This document shows positions 11,043-22,269 of a stretch of 64,000 nucleotides of DNA, one piece after another. The first letter of the stretch is position 1. Every line of letters starts with the position of its first letter. Origin of the DNA: Romanomermis culicivorax (Eukaryota; Nematoda; Enoplea; Mermithida; Mermithidae); the NCBI GenBank assembly GCA_963922205.1, contig CAWUHX010000263.1, positions 186,001-250,000 of the forward strand, given 5' to 3'. The notes under the pieces were generated by a model. That model searched no databases. It saw only the letters and a list, made by a program, of their open reading frames with translations, and was not told the DNA's origin. A program made the translations under genes and the position numbers.

Positions 11043-11337
11043 GTGCTCCACGAGCACATGGCTATTTTTGGTGCGCTCCATGCACCTCTTATCATCAAAA
11101 TTAGCGTCGTTTTTGTTACGCAAAAACGACTAGCTAAGAAGTTTTAGCTAAAGACGTTCATATGCTTAGCATAGGCCCTGCAGTCGGCCTCAGTGCTAAA
11201 CGCATGTGAACGAAAAAATGTCTATGTGCTCATAGGCATCTTCTGCATCGCGTCTAGCTGCAGAAGTTAGCTTGAGCGCCGGGAAACTCCGCCCAAGCTG
11301 CAGCTGTAGCCAAACATGTCCTTAAAAGGACATGTTT
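11043..11337 (+). other. Hairpin cluster in the LTR
   Basis: Visible perfect stems include GTGCTC/GAGCAC (11043-11057), GTCGTTTTTG/CAAAAACGAC (11106-11130) and a 12-bp stem AAACATGTCCTT/AAGGACATGTTT (11312-11337). All recur in the second LTR at about 35036-35330. Where the copies differ, one stem is equal or better paired in the second copy (GGTGCA/TGCACC there). It may be a structured 5' RNA leader element. Confidence 0.55.
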
Positions 11338-11728
11338 CTTTAGTTTTTCGCTCATTCTTGGGTTCACCAAGCTTTCGTCCGGTTGTAACTCCGCGTCCGC
11401 CGCCCTTCGTCAAATTTGCATAATTTATTATACACCTGTGCGTCCGCCGCCTTATTACCAATAAATTTGCATAAATTTACCAGTGTTCACTGCGTCCGCG
11501 GCTTACCGTCTACAGTACCCGCTGCCCATCAGTGCCAGGTGTCCGATCGCCCCCCGGTTCGTGGATTAAACGTTGGAGTACCGCCTCCCGCTCGCCTCCC
11601 GCTCGCCGCCGCTCGCCGCCGCTCGCCGCTAGGACGTTTGTGGATCGCATCCCCGCCCCAGTGCCAGAAGACCGAAAGCATCCAGGGACTTGCCGCCCGT
11701 TGCGTCGCATCGCTTGAGAAACAGGACT

Positions 11729-11736
11729 AGGTGAGT
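11729..11736 (+). promoter_or_regulatory. Conserved 5' splice site in the LTR
   Basis: CTAG|GTGAGT matches the metazoan donor consensus and is unchanged at 35751-35760 in the solo LTR. Position after the poly(A) signal suggests it lies in R/U5, so any transcript begun in the 5' LTR would carry it. It could serve envelope mRNA production. Confidence 0.5.
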
Positions 11737-12300
11737 CTTCTCAGGGGATTATTGTTATTTGTGGGGTATTTGTTGGGGAATCCTTCCTAAGTCGGTTTCC
11801 CCACGGTTGTCCACAGATAAGTAGGGCCTCAACCTCTCAGGTTCGGGCTAAAAGGGGCTGTCTGGTTCATAATCGGGTCCCACCAACTAGGTCATTTTAC
11901 GGGTGACCCTGTCCCCGCTCTCACTGAGTAGGACTCGGGGATTGTCGCACCTAGCCTGGCAGCGTTGTCCATTACCCTACAGCAAGACCCCAAGGACAAC
12001 ACAAGAGAACCAACTATAGACCTCTCTATAGCCACCATTTGCCAGGTTAGGCCCCAACGCCATTTAGGGAAGCCTGGGGAAAATGCCAGTATCCATCAGG
12101 AGTCACAGCCTATTACTCACTGTAATAGGATCAATCTGATATGGTTCACCATCAATGTGACGTCTAAAACACGGTATTACCTGATGAGATACCCAGACCT
12201 CCCCAGCTCTCCCAAATCCACATGTCATACACGTGACATGGATGGCGCAACATGTGACACGTTTTATAGAAAGAAGTAACTAAAAATGCTAAAAAATAAA

Positions 12301-12590
12301 ACTCATTTTTGAGTGAGGTATTCGAAAAGAAAAGTTTCAGAGCACCAAACTGATTTTTGAGTGAGGTATTCGAAAAAAACAGTTTCAGAGCACCAAACTG
12401 GTTTTTGAGTGAGGTATTCAAAAAAATAGTTCCACAGCACGAAAGTGATTTTTGAGTGAGGTGTTCAAAAAAAAATAGTTCCACAGCATGAAAGTGATTT
12501 TTGAGTGGGGTATTCGAAAAAAATTGTTTCAGAGCACCAAACCGATTTTCGAGTGAGGTATTCGAAAAAAATGTTTCAGAGCCCCAAACT
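12301..12590 (+). repeat. ~47-bp tandem array, about six units
   Basis: Units read roughly tttttgagtgaggtattcg, an A-run, then a gtttcagagcaccaaact or gttccacagcacgaaag ending. A few more unit fragments lie at 12839-12890, so a MITE has split the array. Copy 2 of the block (26337-26672) has one more unit. Confidence 0.8.
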
Positions 12591-12591
12591 A

Positions 12592-12836
12592 TAGTCTGTT
12601 TTTCTTGAAATGCTTCTAAATAATGAAAGTGGAAAGTAAGTAGTATTTCAGATTTTTACGATTTCCTGATTAATGATATATGGTATAGGACTGAAAATTT
12701 GTGAGCATACTGACCTAACCTTCAACAATTTTTCGAGTGAAAAATTTTAGAGTAAGAGCTGTATGTAAACAATTTTGACGACGATACTGATTTGTGTCAC
12801 TTTTCTATATGGAAGCTTTTTTTAAAAAACAGACTA
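12592..12836. mobile_element. TA-flanked MITE (TAGTCTGTTTTTC family), copy 1
   Basis: The 245-bp element has inverted ends TAGTCTGTTTTTC and its complement ...AACAGACTA, with TA on both sides. No coding capacity is seen. TA target and ends suit mobilisation by a Tc1/mariner transposase. Related copies lie at 13874-14100 (inverted), 18545-18792 (diverged), 24936-25185, 26675-26919, 28070-28296 and 31984-32161 (truncated). Confidence 0.8.
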
Positions 12837-13257
12837 TAATTTTTGAGGGAGGTATTTGAAAAAAATAGTTCCGCAAAAAAATAGTTACACATCAAGAATG
12901 CATGGATTAAAAACAAGGGAATGCTTAGCTGCTCATTTCGACAAATTTTCATTTCGTCAAAATTATAACGATAATAATGATTGGATTTGGAAATTTTTTG
13001 TGAACTCATCAACAGACTTATGATTTTATGTGCACTAAAATGTTTGTTTTACATTGCACCTGAATTTTTTTTATTTTTCCTAAATTTTTTATGAATTGTT
13101 TTATTTTTTCTTTGTCCTCGAAAAAACTATTTGATTCGATTCCTGTGTAGATTATTGGAATCGAGTAATTATGCACTATATGATTCTAAGCTTATTATTC
13201 TTTACTTTCTATTGGCGGCCTTTCCTATTGGCAATATTAATGATTCAGCCTACTTTA

Positions 13258-13672
13258 GCGCATTAGCCACATTAGCCCATGCGCCAGACCCATTATTTAT
13301 AACACACTGCATTAGCCACACTAGCCCATTGGCCACATTAGCCCATTGGACACATTGGCCCATGGGGGGCATTAGATCATGGACCACATTAGGGGTTGGC
13401 CAGATTAGCCCAATGGCCACATTAGCCCATTGGCCACATTAGCCCATTAGCCACATTAGGCCATTGGCCACATTAGCCCATTGGCCACATAAGCCCATTG
13501 GCCACATTGGCCCATTGGCCACATTAGCCCATTAGCCACATCAGCCCATTGGCCACATTAGCCCATTAGCCACATTAGCCCATTGGCCACATTACCCCCT
13601 TGGCCACATTAGCTCACTCAGCCACTCAGCCACATTGGCCTAATTCATAAGCACATTTAGCCTATTAGCCAA
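13258..13672 (+). repeat. 17-bp satellite, copy 1
   Basis: Tandem cattggccacattagcc-type units run for about 415 bp. Each unit is itself two similar half-units (cattggcca / cattagcc), so the array is self-similar at two scales. There are no unique spacers. The first and last units are the most degenerate. Confidence 0.85.
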
Positions 13673-13873
13673 GCTAATATTTTTGAATCTGTATACAAAA
13701 CACAGGAGTAGGCTATTCAGGTTAGGCCGAAGTATCTGTGAAGTAATGATATTTGGGGAAGGCTGTCATGTGACACACGATGGAAGATTGAAAACACCAT
13801 GTCTTGGTGTGCATATGTATTCTGAGGTATCACAATCCAGAGAATTTGTAACACTGTAGCTGAATGTTATATC

Positions 13874-14100
13874 TATAGTCATGCTTTTAAAGTGAAAATT
13901 GACAAAAAATAGCACTGTCGATAAAATTGTTTACACAATTTTTGACTATAAAATTCTTTAATCAAAAAATAGTTAAAGGTTAGTTGAGTATGCTCACAGA
14001 TTTTCAGTCCTGTGTAACGCACAGTTTAGCTGAAAATCTAAAAAATCTGAAATACTACTTGCTTTCCACTTAGGAAGCATTCCAAGAAAAACAGACTATA
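13874..14100. mobile_element. MITE of the TAGTCTG family, inverted orientation
   Basis: It starts TATAGTCATGC and ends AAAAACAGACTATA. The body is the reverse complement of the 12592 element with substitutions and small indels. It lies 12 bases left of the Tc1-like transposon. Confidence 0.65.
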
Positions 14101-14112
14101 GAAAGCTCTATA

Positions 14113-16215
14113 GGCCTGTCCCCGGTACAGCAAGACTCAAAACAGCGATTCTCGTTACAGCGAAGTTTCAAAACAGCGGATCTCAATACAGCGAATGATA
14201 AAAAGTTACGTCAAAGTAAACGCACACATCATGTTTCTAATAAATATGTAGTCACGTGCAAAATTATAGCCCCCCTCCTGATATTTTCGAAAACCATAAA
14301 TTTATTCAACAAAAACGATCCAAATAACTTTTAAATGCATGCAACAATAAATACTAATAATTAATAGGTCCTCCTTTTGCATTCACAACCATAGACATCC
14401 GTTTTGGCACGGAAGCAATCAATTTTTTACAATATTCAACACTGATACTTTTCCAAACATTCAACAGTTTTACATGTAATTCATCATCACTTGGCGCATG
14501 AAAACTAATTTTTTGCAACTCTATCTTCATCACATGCCACAAATTCTCAATAGGATTGAGGTCGGGAGATTGTTGCAGCCATTCTAGCACAACAATCTTT
14601 TTATTGCCGAAAAATTTGGTCATTATTTTGGCCTTATGTTTAGGGTCATTGTCCTGTTGAAAAATCCAACCGGTTGTAGACGATAAAGGTAGAGCAGAAT
14701 CCAACGAGTCTGTCAAATTTTCTTCTAATAGCGAAATGTAAGATGCAGCAGTGAATTTAGGATCTGTTGGTTTGTTGGGAATGAATACCAAAGAGCCGAC
14801 ACTGCACAAACGGAATGCACCCCACACTAAAACGCCTTTACCGCCACCATGTTTGACACTACTGACCATGCACTTCATAGCATATCTTTCACCAAGTCGA
14901 TGACATACAAGCACCCTATTTTTCTGAGTAAACCGCTCAAACTTCAATTCGTCGGAAAACAACACTTTGCTCCAATCGGACACTGTCCAGTTGAGATGAT
15001 CGATCGCAAACTGTAGTCTCTTCTTTCGGTTGACTTCTGATATGAAGGGTTTTTTGGATGCAACCCAAGTGGTAAAGCCTAAAAGAAATAAAAAAATAAA
15101 AATATCTTCAACTAGTGTATTTTTTGCATGAAAATGTACCTAGTTTGTTTAGCCGACAGCTGATTGTTGATCGGTGAACAATAGTGCCTCCACCACTGGC
15201 AAGATCTTCCGTCAATTCCGGGATAGATTTTCGGCGGTTCTGTTCCACTAAACGTCAGAGTCTTCTATCGTCCCTTTCACCAAGTTTCGATTGTCTACCA
15301 GCATGCTTATCATCGCAAAAAGAGCCTGTTCTGATGAATTTAGCGATAGTTCTTCTGATAATGCGCCGATCGATATTCAGTCGCCGAAAAATTTCGTGTT
15401 TCGATAGTTTAGCAACGTTATATAATGCGTAAATTGACGCCCGTTTTGTTGGTGAAATACTACGTCCACGACCCATTATTGAATCCAGGAGAACAAAACA
15501 CACACCAACGAAGAAGAACACACTTTACACTAACTCATTTTTTGCTCAAAGTCCATTTTCTTATTTTATTTTATTCAAATTCAAAATATACTGATTTCTT
15601 GGGGGGGGGCTATAATTTTGCACGTGACTAGGTATCTTGAAACCGTTCTTGCTAGTTGAGTATATTTTTAGTTGCATTTGGCCGTCTAAGTTTCACACGC
15701 TTTAGTGCTGCAGTTGCGAACACATTTTTGCAAAACCTTTGAAAAAACAAAAACAAAAAATTACCACAAGGATTCCCGATTAAAATTGTTTCGTATGGAG
15801 CTTAATTGCAAAGAAAATTAAATTAATGAAATAAATAAAACAAAATGAAGTAAGCAAATAAAATGAAATAAGCACATAAAATTAAATGAATAAAATAATT
15901 TAGTGGTAAAGGCAAAACAAAAAACAAATAATGAAGAAATGAAAAGTAGGATAATCTGATAAAAAGTATGTAAAAAATTGAACAAAAGTACGTAACCTCA
16001 AAAAATTAAACAAAAAAAACAAAAAGTGGCTCAAAATAAAAAGAATATAAAAGGGAAAAGTCACTTTTTGAGAATCTGTTCCGAGACTTCACTGTTTTGG
16101 GAATCGCTGTATTGAGACTTTGCTTTATTGAGAATCGCTGTTTTGAGACATCGCTCTATTGAGTCTCGTTGTTTTGAGTTTTGCTGTTGTGTCTTTCACT
16201 GAATAGGGGTGAAAC
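14113..16215 (-). mobile_element. Tc1-like (DD34E) transposon, block copy 1
   Basis: About 2.1 kb. Both ends carry long inverted repeats built of degenerate ~17-18-bp iterons of the form cagcga-NN-ctcaaaa: 14130-14200 on the left and the complement at 16071-16195 on the right. Outer tips are GGCCTGTCCCCGG and the complement of ATAGGGGTGAAACC. TA precedes the left tip. The transposase is on the minus strand; about 0.6 kb of A-rich DNA fills 15640-16060. Confidence 0.75.
14354..15476 (-). pseudogene. Tc1-like transposase with intron, nonsense-mutated copy
   Basis: Exon 1 is 15476-15140 and exon 2 is 15078-14354. A 61-bp intron with GT...TTTTAG ends separates them. Exon 1 encodes a paired-like helix-turn-helix (GRGRSISPTKRASIYALYN). 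Exon 2 has the DDE core: Asp in FSDEL, Asp in FQQDNDPKH and Glu in LNPIENLW, with 34 residues between the last two. A TGA at 15257-15255, where copy 2 has CGA, truncates exon 1 after GERDDRRL. This copy is therefore inactive although its catalytic half is open. Confidence 0.8.
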
Positions 16216-17742
16216 CGGATGCGGCCATTTTTGAAAAAACAGTAAACAGATTTTTTTCCCGACTTCCCCTAAAGTTGTGGGCAACTGAGGATTCCAAACA
16301 CGAAAAATTTGTTTTCTCACATCTCAGTGTTCTGTTACATATATGTTGGTTGACTTGGTGATTCAGGACATCCATTTTGTTATCAAGGCTGCTTCTGTTG
16401 TAGTGCGAAATCTGATATACTCGTGTCAGTTTTGAGATAGGCCCACAAGTACAAAGAGTCCTACTACGCTGCACCTCAATCAGGACAGAACTTGCCATGG
16501 AACAAGCTTTTGATAAATTAGGCATTTAATTTTTATTATTATTCTCGTTCATCTTTCCCATGTTTGTTATTATTAATAATTGTCTTCTTGAAAAATGTTG
16601 AAACTTGTAGAATGGCGATTTAAGGGTAAGTTCTGCAAATAAATATTTAGTTAAAAAATCGTTTTATTCTTGTTTTAAAGTGTGTTGCTCAGTCTGGCTA
16701 ATTTTAGTCAGGTGTATCTGGCGTAAGTAAGATTTCTGATCTTGACTACTAGCCCTTGAGTGAGGAGTCAGTCCGATTTTTGAGGCAGGTGCTGAAAAGC
16801 ACTAATGGTAAGGCCGACCTCTGGTTAATCATCAATTTTGACTAATTCTTCTGATCATGAATCAAACAGTCAAAAAATGGTTTGGACCCAGTTATTTTTA
16901 GCAGATGTAACACTCCTTGATTAGAAACATTTGTAATTGTAGATGATTGGATTAAGTTCATGACATTAGAAGTTTTTGAATCTCAATTTTTGTTTCGGTT
17001 ATATTCGGTTATATAGCTCTATAAATGTGAAACAAAGATCAAAGCAGGTCGCGTTATTAGTAATCCAGAAGCAGTATTCAGATTTCATAGTTTCAGATTA
17101 ATCTACTCTCAAGCCGTAGCCTTAATATTGTAATTAATTAAAAGTGCAAAAATTTTCATACAGAAACGCATACCATTTGATGTAGACAGTCGAGGTAACG
17201 GGATTGTAATAAAAAGGAGTTCTTGAAATAAAAATACGAATTTAAAGCACTAGTCGAGAGAACGATATGGTCGAAATAAAGGGATGGTCGAGGTAAAGGG
17301 ATGTTCGAGGTAAAGGAACGGTCGAGGTATGGGGACACAACGCTTTCTTGATGGCTCGCCTGATTTTTATATTAGAAAAACATGTTTTCATCTCGAAATT
17401 GAAAGAATATTTGTAGTGTTTCTCAGTTATCAAAAATGGTAGATTTAGTTTTCATGGTTCCCTTTCTATTTTTCTCTAGAAATTTGAATTTTCGTATGAA
17501 AAAAACAGTAGTCTCACAAAGAAAAAAGACAAAATTAATGACAGTCTTGATAAAACTATCCGTGTTGGATTTTTACCCTCTAAAAAGATATCAAATGAAA
17601 CGCAAAAATTTATTCTATTGGGCCAAAAAATATTTCTGAGCAGCCAATTGAAGAGTGATTTTCAAGAAAGAAAAAAGTATACCATGTTCTGAAGTGACGA
17701 AAATATGGGTCACTGCGAATCAGCTCGCAAGTGGGGATTGAA
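16216..17742. other. Right part of block copy 1, no gene recognised
   Basis: AT-rich DNA with short direct repeats of a ggtcgaggtaaaggga type at about 17275-17330. Open frames such as 16196-16525 are equally preserved in copy 2 simply because the DNA is. They show no domain or splice signals. Confidence 0.5.
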
Positions 17743-18544
17743 ATGTCTCAGATATGTCGAGAGTTCTTGACGTATGCTTTCTAAGGTGGTTTGATGGGCA
17801 GGAACAACCATGTCATGGAAACTTTTTGATGAAAATCTGGGAGTATCATTGTGCAAAACCAAAGATGCCAACTACTTGAAATGTAAAAAATTATTTTCCG
17901 ATAAACTGTGTGAACAATGTCCATAGAAATTTTTGACATTTTTAATTGACGAGCACTTTACGAAAAAGAGACTGTACATGTACATTGCAAAGTTATGTTT
18001 TGAATCGAAATTGTGACGATTTAATAGACCACAGACAGTTAGCGCTCTCAAAGTAGTTTTCGCAATGCGTAAGGTAGATTTTTTTCTCTTGATTATATAG
18101 TAAGGTTTAATTCAGTGACCTATGCTTTGGCAGGGAGTCGTAAAAATATGGAACAAAACTTGCCTGCCACTAAAAATGTGTGAACTTTTCACAAAAAGCA
18201 TGCAAAGCTAGGGTAAGCATACTTCATAAAATAATGTCGCTCGTCGAACTTTGCTTTTGACCGCCATGTTTCCTGTATGATATTTAACAATTTCCGGGCT
18301 ATTGACTGCTAACAATCAGCTGGCACGAGTTCATCCCCTCAATGCCAACCAAAAACACTCAAAGGATGTGTCTCTGGTCCTTCAAAGCCAACCGTAAGAA
18401 ATTATGCTGTGAAATACAGGAAACTGCCATCTCCGCTGATCTGCATTATTCGCAGCCCCATAATAAAAAATAATTGATTCATTCCAAATTATATTCAATT
18501 TAAGATTGGTCTTTTTTATGTTTTGTTTATTCAAAATGTTTTAC
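17743..18544. other. Gap without recognised genes
   Basis: No coding exon, RNA gene or bounded repeat could be supported on either strand. Confidence 0.4.
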
Positions 18545-18792
18545 TATAGCCTGTTTTTCATAAAATGCTTCCAGATAATGAAGCTGGAAAGCAAGTATTA
18601 TTTTACATTTTCAGCATTTTCTGCCGAGCCGTACTTTAGATGGAACAAAAATTTTGTGATGACAGTCAACTAGCGCTCGGAAATGTTTGAGTAAAAACCT
18701 CTACAGTAAAAGCTTCATGTGCAGGATTTTCCAGTCACATGATATTTACCTCATTTTTTATTTTAGTGGCATTTTATAAGAAACGGACTATA
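18545..18792. mobile_element. Diverged TAGTCTG-family MITE
   Basis: Ends are TATAGCCTGTTTTTC and AAACGGACTATA. The internal tract aaaatgcttccagataatgaa matches the family with many substitutions. It is older than the block copies. Confidence 0.6.
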
Positions 18793-19397
18793 AATATGGA
18801 GTAGCATTTAAGAAATAATATATTGGACAAAAAATGTGGCAGTTGAAAGCAAATAATGCATGTCAAAAACCGAAAAAATCGAAAATTTTCAACTGTTGTC
18901 TTACTCTAGCTATGTGAATTTTGACTTTCGGATGCACTAAACATCATTTTCGTTTTTGAGGCATCAAAATACTATATTTAATTTTCAGGTGGCGTAAATT
19001 TTTGACCTACCGCAGCCTTCTGTAAACAACAATTCTGTATTCTACTGTAGCGACTGAAGTATAGAAAATTTGATTACAGTTTCTTATCCACCATAAAATT
19101 TTTCATCGAGTTGGATGTTCGGATGATCACCGTATGCTGTGCTGTGACAGAAATATCTAAATTTTCGAAGAGCAGGAATCAACGAAGACCGTCCGCAAAT
19201 TATAGCGGGCGTTTCATAAGTAATTAGGAAGTTCGATTACAATTTTCTTGACATTGATTTGCTTCTGGATAATTATGTTTTTCAATTATTACAATTATCT
19301 TAATTAGTATTTGCATTTCCCCTACGACATATGACTTAACAGAAACTTGCAAAAATATGACATATAGTACATAATTGCTTTCTGGTTTCGTTTTTAG

Positions 19398-19694
19398 AAA
19401 CATCAAGCAAGACATGTGTCTCCATTACCGGATATTCCAAAAAGTTTTGAATGCAATTTAATTACAATGCAATATCCTTTGCTCCTAATTCATGTCAATA
19501 GTAAAACTGATGACACAATAGTTGATCTATGGATTAGTGTAAATTCGTGCAGCTCAAGGATTCCTGCAGCTAATCTGCCACCAATAGAGTATAAACGGAC
19601 ATTCAGGCGTCACATAAACGTGCACCTCATTCCGTTTTCTGCACCACACTACATCCTTCGGCATATACTGAAATTTTTTTCGAAAAGTAAATAA
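19398..19694 (+). CDS. Possible terminal coding exon of an unidentified gene
   Basis: A good acceptor (tttcgtttttag, AG at 19396-19397) opens a 98-codon frame to TAA at 19692-19694. The stop overlaps a poly(A) signal AATAAA at 19690-19695. The product has balanced composition (for example SPLPDIPKSFECNLITMQYP) and a basic end, HILKFFSKSK. I recognise no domain. Upstream exons were not found; 18793-19397 shows no convincing donor-linked frame. Transcript data would settle it. Confidence 0.35.
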   Translation, partial: KHQARHVSPLPDIPKSFECNLITMQYPLLLIHVNSKTDDTIVDLWISVNSCSSRIPAANLPPIEYKRTFRRHINVHLIPFSAPHYILRHILKFFSKSK

Positions 19695-19695
19695 A

Positions 19696-20459
19696 GTGCG
19701 ACTTACTTGAAAACATTTAATCACTCAATAAGAATTGGGGGGGGGCAATCAGATGAGGCCTTTTATCACTTCATATTGATTTTCCCCATTTTGGCTGTTT
19801 CCTGTCAACTTCTTGGAAGTTTTTTAACAGTCTTGATGTGATCTTGAGGTAAAAAGCTTGTGGTAAAAGAGGAACGGGTGTTATAATTGAATCAGAAGTC
19901 GCATACTGACTAGAACAAAACAATACAATTGGTTTATGACATTTTCATTCCTCTTTTAGACAATGACCCAAGATTGGAAATAATACCGTAATCTGCATTA
20001 CGTAAAATACCTGTAGATTGGAAATGACAATAATAATGTACCGTCTTCAAAATCATTTAAATATCATTTAAATATTAAATCTTCAAAATCATTTAAATAT
20101 ATAAATACATATTTAAGTACGCTTTTTTACTCAAAAAATAGCAAGGGATGAGGCGGAGCGGATCGTCAAAACTTTTAAACATTCAGCCTGTAAATCCCTT
20201 TCGGTCGGACAAGATAACTGTAGTTCAGTGGAAAATGTCTTACTGTGACCTGCAACCGAACCGAACAAAAATTTCCCTTTCATTCGGTTACATTCCGTCG
20301 ATTGCATCCGGTTCAGTCCTGTTCCGTCGAAAAAGGCAAGTATAAATGAGCCATAAGCGACGTAGGAACTAGCAAAAAATATCAGTACTTGCTTTTCAAC
20401 TCATAATATTTACAAACATTTCGAGAAAAAACATAATTTACAGATTCGTGTTGCCAATA
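19696..20459. other. Gap without recognised genes
   Basis: AT-rich sequence with a short local duplication (atcatttaaatat repeated at about 20050-20100). Nothing coding is supported. Confidence 0.4.
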
Positions 20460-21321
20460 TCACCCCTTAGCTTTGACTGCCATCTTCGTAATTTTTCTTT
20501 GAATCGTTCTCGAATATGTTGTCTTCTGTATATTTTTCACAATCTTCGCGGCTGTTGTCTTAGCTGCTTTCATATTTTTGACTATTGTCTTGGTTGTTTT
20601 CGGCGGCATTTTTGCCGTCGTCTTTGCCATTTTAGTTACAGCTAAAGCCTTCGCAACTTTCTGAGTCGCTTTTGCCATTTTTGTGCTTTTGATTGGCGTC
20701 GGGGTTATCTTTGCCTGAATTTTTAGCGGCATCGATTTCATCATTTTTGTTGTTTTCCGAGTCGTCGTTTTGATCATTTTGCCTGCCGTTGCCTTTGTTG
20801 TCTTGGCAGTTGTCATTTTCAATGTTTTACGAACTGCGGCTGGTGTTGTTTTCTTCGATGCTTTCGCAGTTGTCTTGGTCGTTTTTTGGGTTGTTGTTTT
20901 CCTAGTAGTCGTTCTCAGTGTTGTTTTTCTCCTTGTCGTTGTTGTTGTTGTTGTTTCTACGTCCAGTGTAGAATCGGAAAAATCTCTAATCATTGCGTTA
21001 CTCGACGTTTGTGATGATTCAATAGTGAAGATTTTGCCAGTATCGCCGATAGATGCAGTCGCTGAATGAAATATCGCTCTAGTGGATGTTGTTTCAACAA
21101 TACCATGTTGTGTCACTATGCCCTCGCCCATATCTGCTTTCGACGGGCCCGCCGGAGGAATGTCGATGGAGTAATAGTCCCCATATACGGCACCTGGTAT
21201 GTTTAGCCCGAACCCTCGGGGGTTCCGTTTCTGACGGCTGAAAACGTAGTCTGAAAAATCGATTCCATCTTCGTCTTCCGCAACCAATAATTCATCGCTT
21301 TGGAGTTGGAGCGATTTCTCG
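20460..21321 (-). CDS. 3' exon of a Thr/Lys-rich, probably secreted protein with a furin-like site
   Basis: On the minus strand an acceptor (ttcttttctag) at about 21322 opens an 862-base exon in phase 2 that ends at TGA 20460-20462. The first ~90 residues are non-repetitive and acidic (VAEDEDGIDFSDYVF), followed by RQKR, a furin-type dibasic site, then NPRGFGLNIPG. After about residue 140 it becomes Thr then Thr/Lys-rich, with short repeats of KTTK and TRKTT type and very few aromatic residues. Such tails are seen in mucin-like or matrix proteins, but I recognise no family. The open frame extends upstream to 21380, but that part lies beyond the likely acceptor. Upstream exons, including any signal peptide, were not found. 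The length of a biased but uninterrupted frame supports coding. Confidence 0.5.
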
Positions 21322-21399
21322 CTAGAAAAGAAATTACAGTCAGATTTTGGTCTATGAAAATTACGGTACACCATCGACAACCTGGTCCGTTATATAAAA

Positions 21400-22269
21400 T
21401 TTTCCAAAAATAAAACAAAAGATTAAATTCTTCAATAATGTGCAGGAGGCTGAAGAAAAATTACACAAAAAATTGACCTAATAAAATGAAGAAAAGGCCT
21501 CAAAAAAGAAAAATCGAAGAAAATCTCAATAGGATTTCAACAACTTGACACGATTTTTATGAGGTTTCAAACAATAGAATAAATTTAGTTGTGTTTTGAA
21601 AACGAGGGACTGTGCAAATTCCAAATATTTACATGTTATAGTGCAATCGGCATAGGGATGCACATTGCAAGTAATGTTACGCAATTATTTCTTGCCTATA
21701 AACCATATTTATGCAAAAATTTACATAAATGGGATCTGCAGTAGCAATTATGCCTACACACGATCTCAGCTCAACGCCGAAATGTTAAAAGATGCTAGCA
21801 CAAGCATCAGACAGACAATTTAGCATTTAAGTCATTTCTATTAGAAGAAGCCTTCACCTTTGGAATAACGGTTTTGAACCTAAAAGTTCTAACAGCTTGA
21901 AATTGGTGATGTGAGATATGATTTACAGAATGATGCGAGAAGAGCCACCTGAAAAAAATCGTTACCACTTGAAAAAATTTGTTAGCAATTGAAAAACTTC
22001 TTGATAACCTGAAAAAAATCGATACCATCGAACGAGATGCACAAAATTTTTTCAAGATGCATCGCAAAAATTTCAAGATGCTTCGCAAAAATATCAAGAT
22101 GCATAGCGAAAAAATTCATGTTCGACTTTGTTTTCAAGTGAATCAGAATTTTTTCAAGGGCATCACATTTTTTCAAGATGATCTTGAAAAAATCAAGATC
22201 CCCTCTTGAAAAAAATTAATGTGATACGATCAGCATGAGTGTTTACAATTCTGATTTTTAAAATGGACA
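21400..22269. other. Gap with short repeats, no gene recognised
   Basis: About 21950-22210 holds iterated motifs such as cttgaaaaaat, catcgcaaaaatttcaagatg and aaaaatcaagat, a local degenerate tandem. Open frames here follow the repeat and look accidental. Confidence 0.4.

Larger units (their letters stand above)
10812..12259 (+). mobile_element. 3' LTR of the Gypsy-type retroelement (1448 bp)
   Basis: It begins TGTCACGTG and ends CATGTGACA, a TG...CA pair with a short inverted repeat. A second copy with the same ends lies at 34801-36282. It contains a cluster of strong hairpins (about 11043-11337) and repeats of a gcgtccgccgcc/aatttgcat unit (about 11390-11500). A poly(A) signal AATAAA lies at 11460-11465 and a consensus splice donor AG|GTGAGT at 11729-11736. 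The 1-12259 element is thus complete on its right side. Its target duplication should be cgtt, seen to the right but not checkable on the left. Confidence 0.85.
12260..17742 (+). repeat. 5.5-kb composite repeat, copy 1
   Basis: It matches 26296-31983 in the same orientation almost base for base, from cgttttatagaaag to gtggggattgaa; the flanks then diverge. Contents in order are a ~47-bp tandem array with an inserted MITE, a 17-bp satellite, an inverted MITE, a Tc1-like transposon and about 1.5 kb of AT-rich DNA with no recognisable gene. The retroelement LTR abuts its left edge exactly, so the true left boundary may lie beyond the retroelement, outside the window. Confidence 0.9.

Noticed and set aside
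13258..13672. Possible CRISPR-like array
   Set aside because: Units are contiguous without unique spacers and the setting is a eukaryotic genome.
16196..16525. 109-codon minus frame identical in both block copies (also 30389-30718)
   Set aside because: Conservation only reflects recent duplication of the DNA. There is no domain, start context or splice signal, and part of it overlaps the transposon end.
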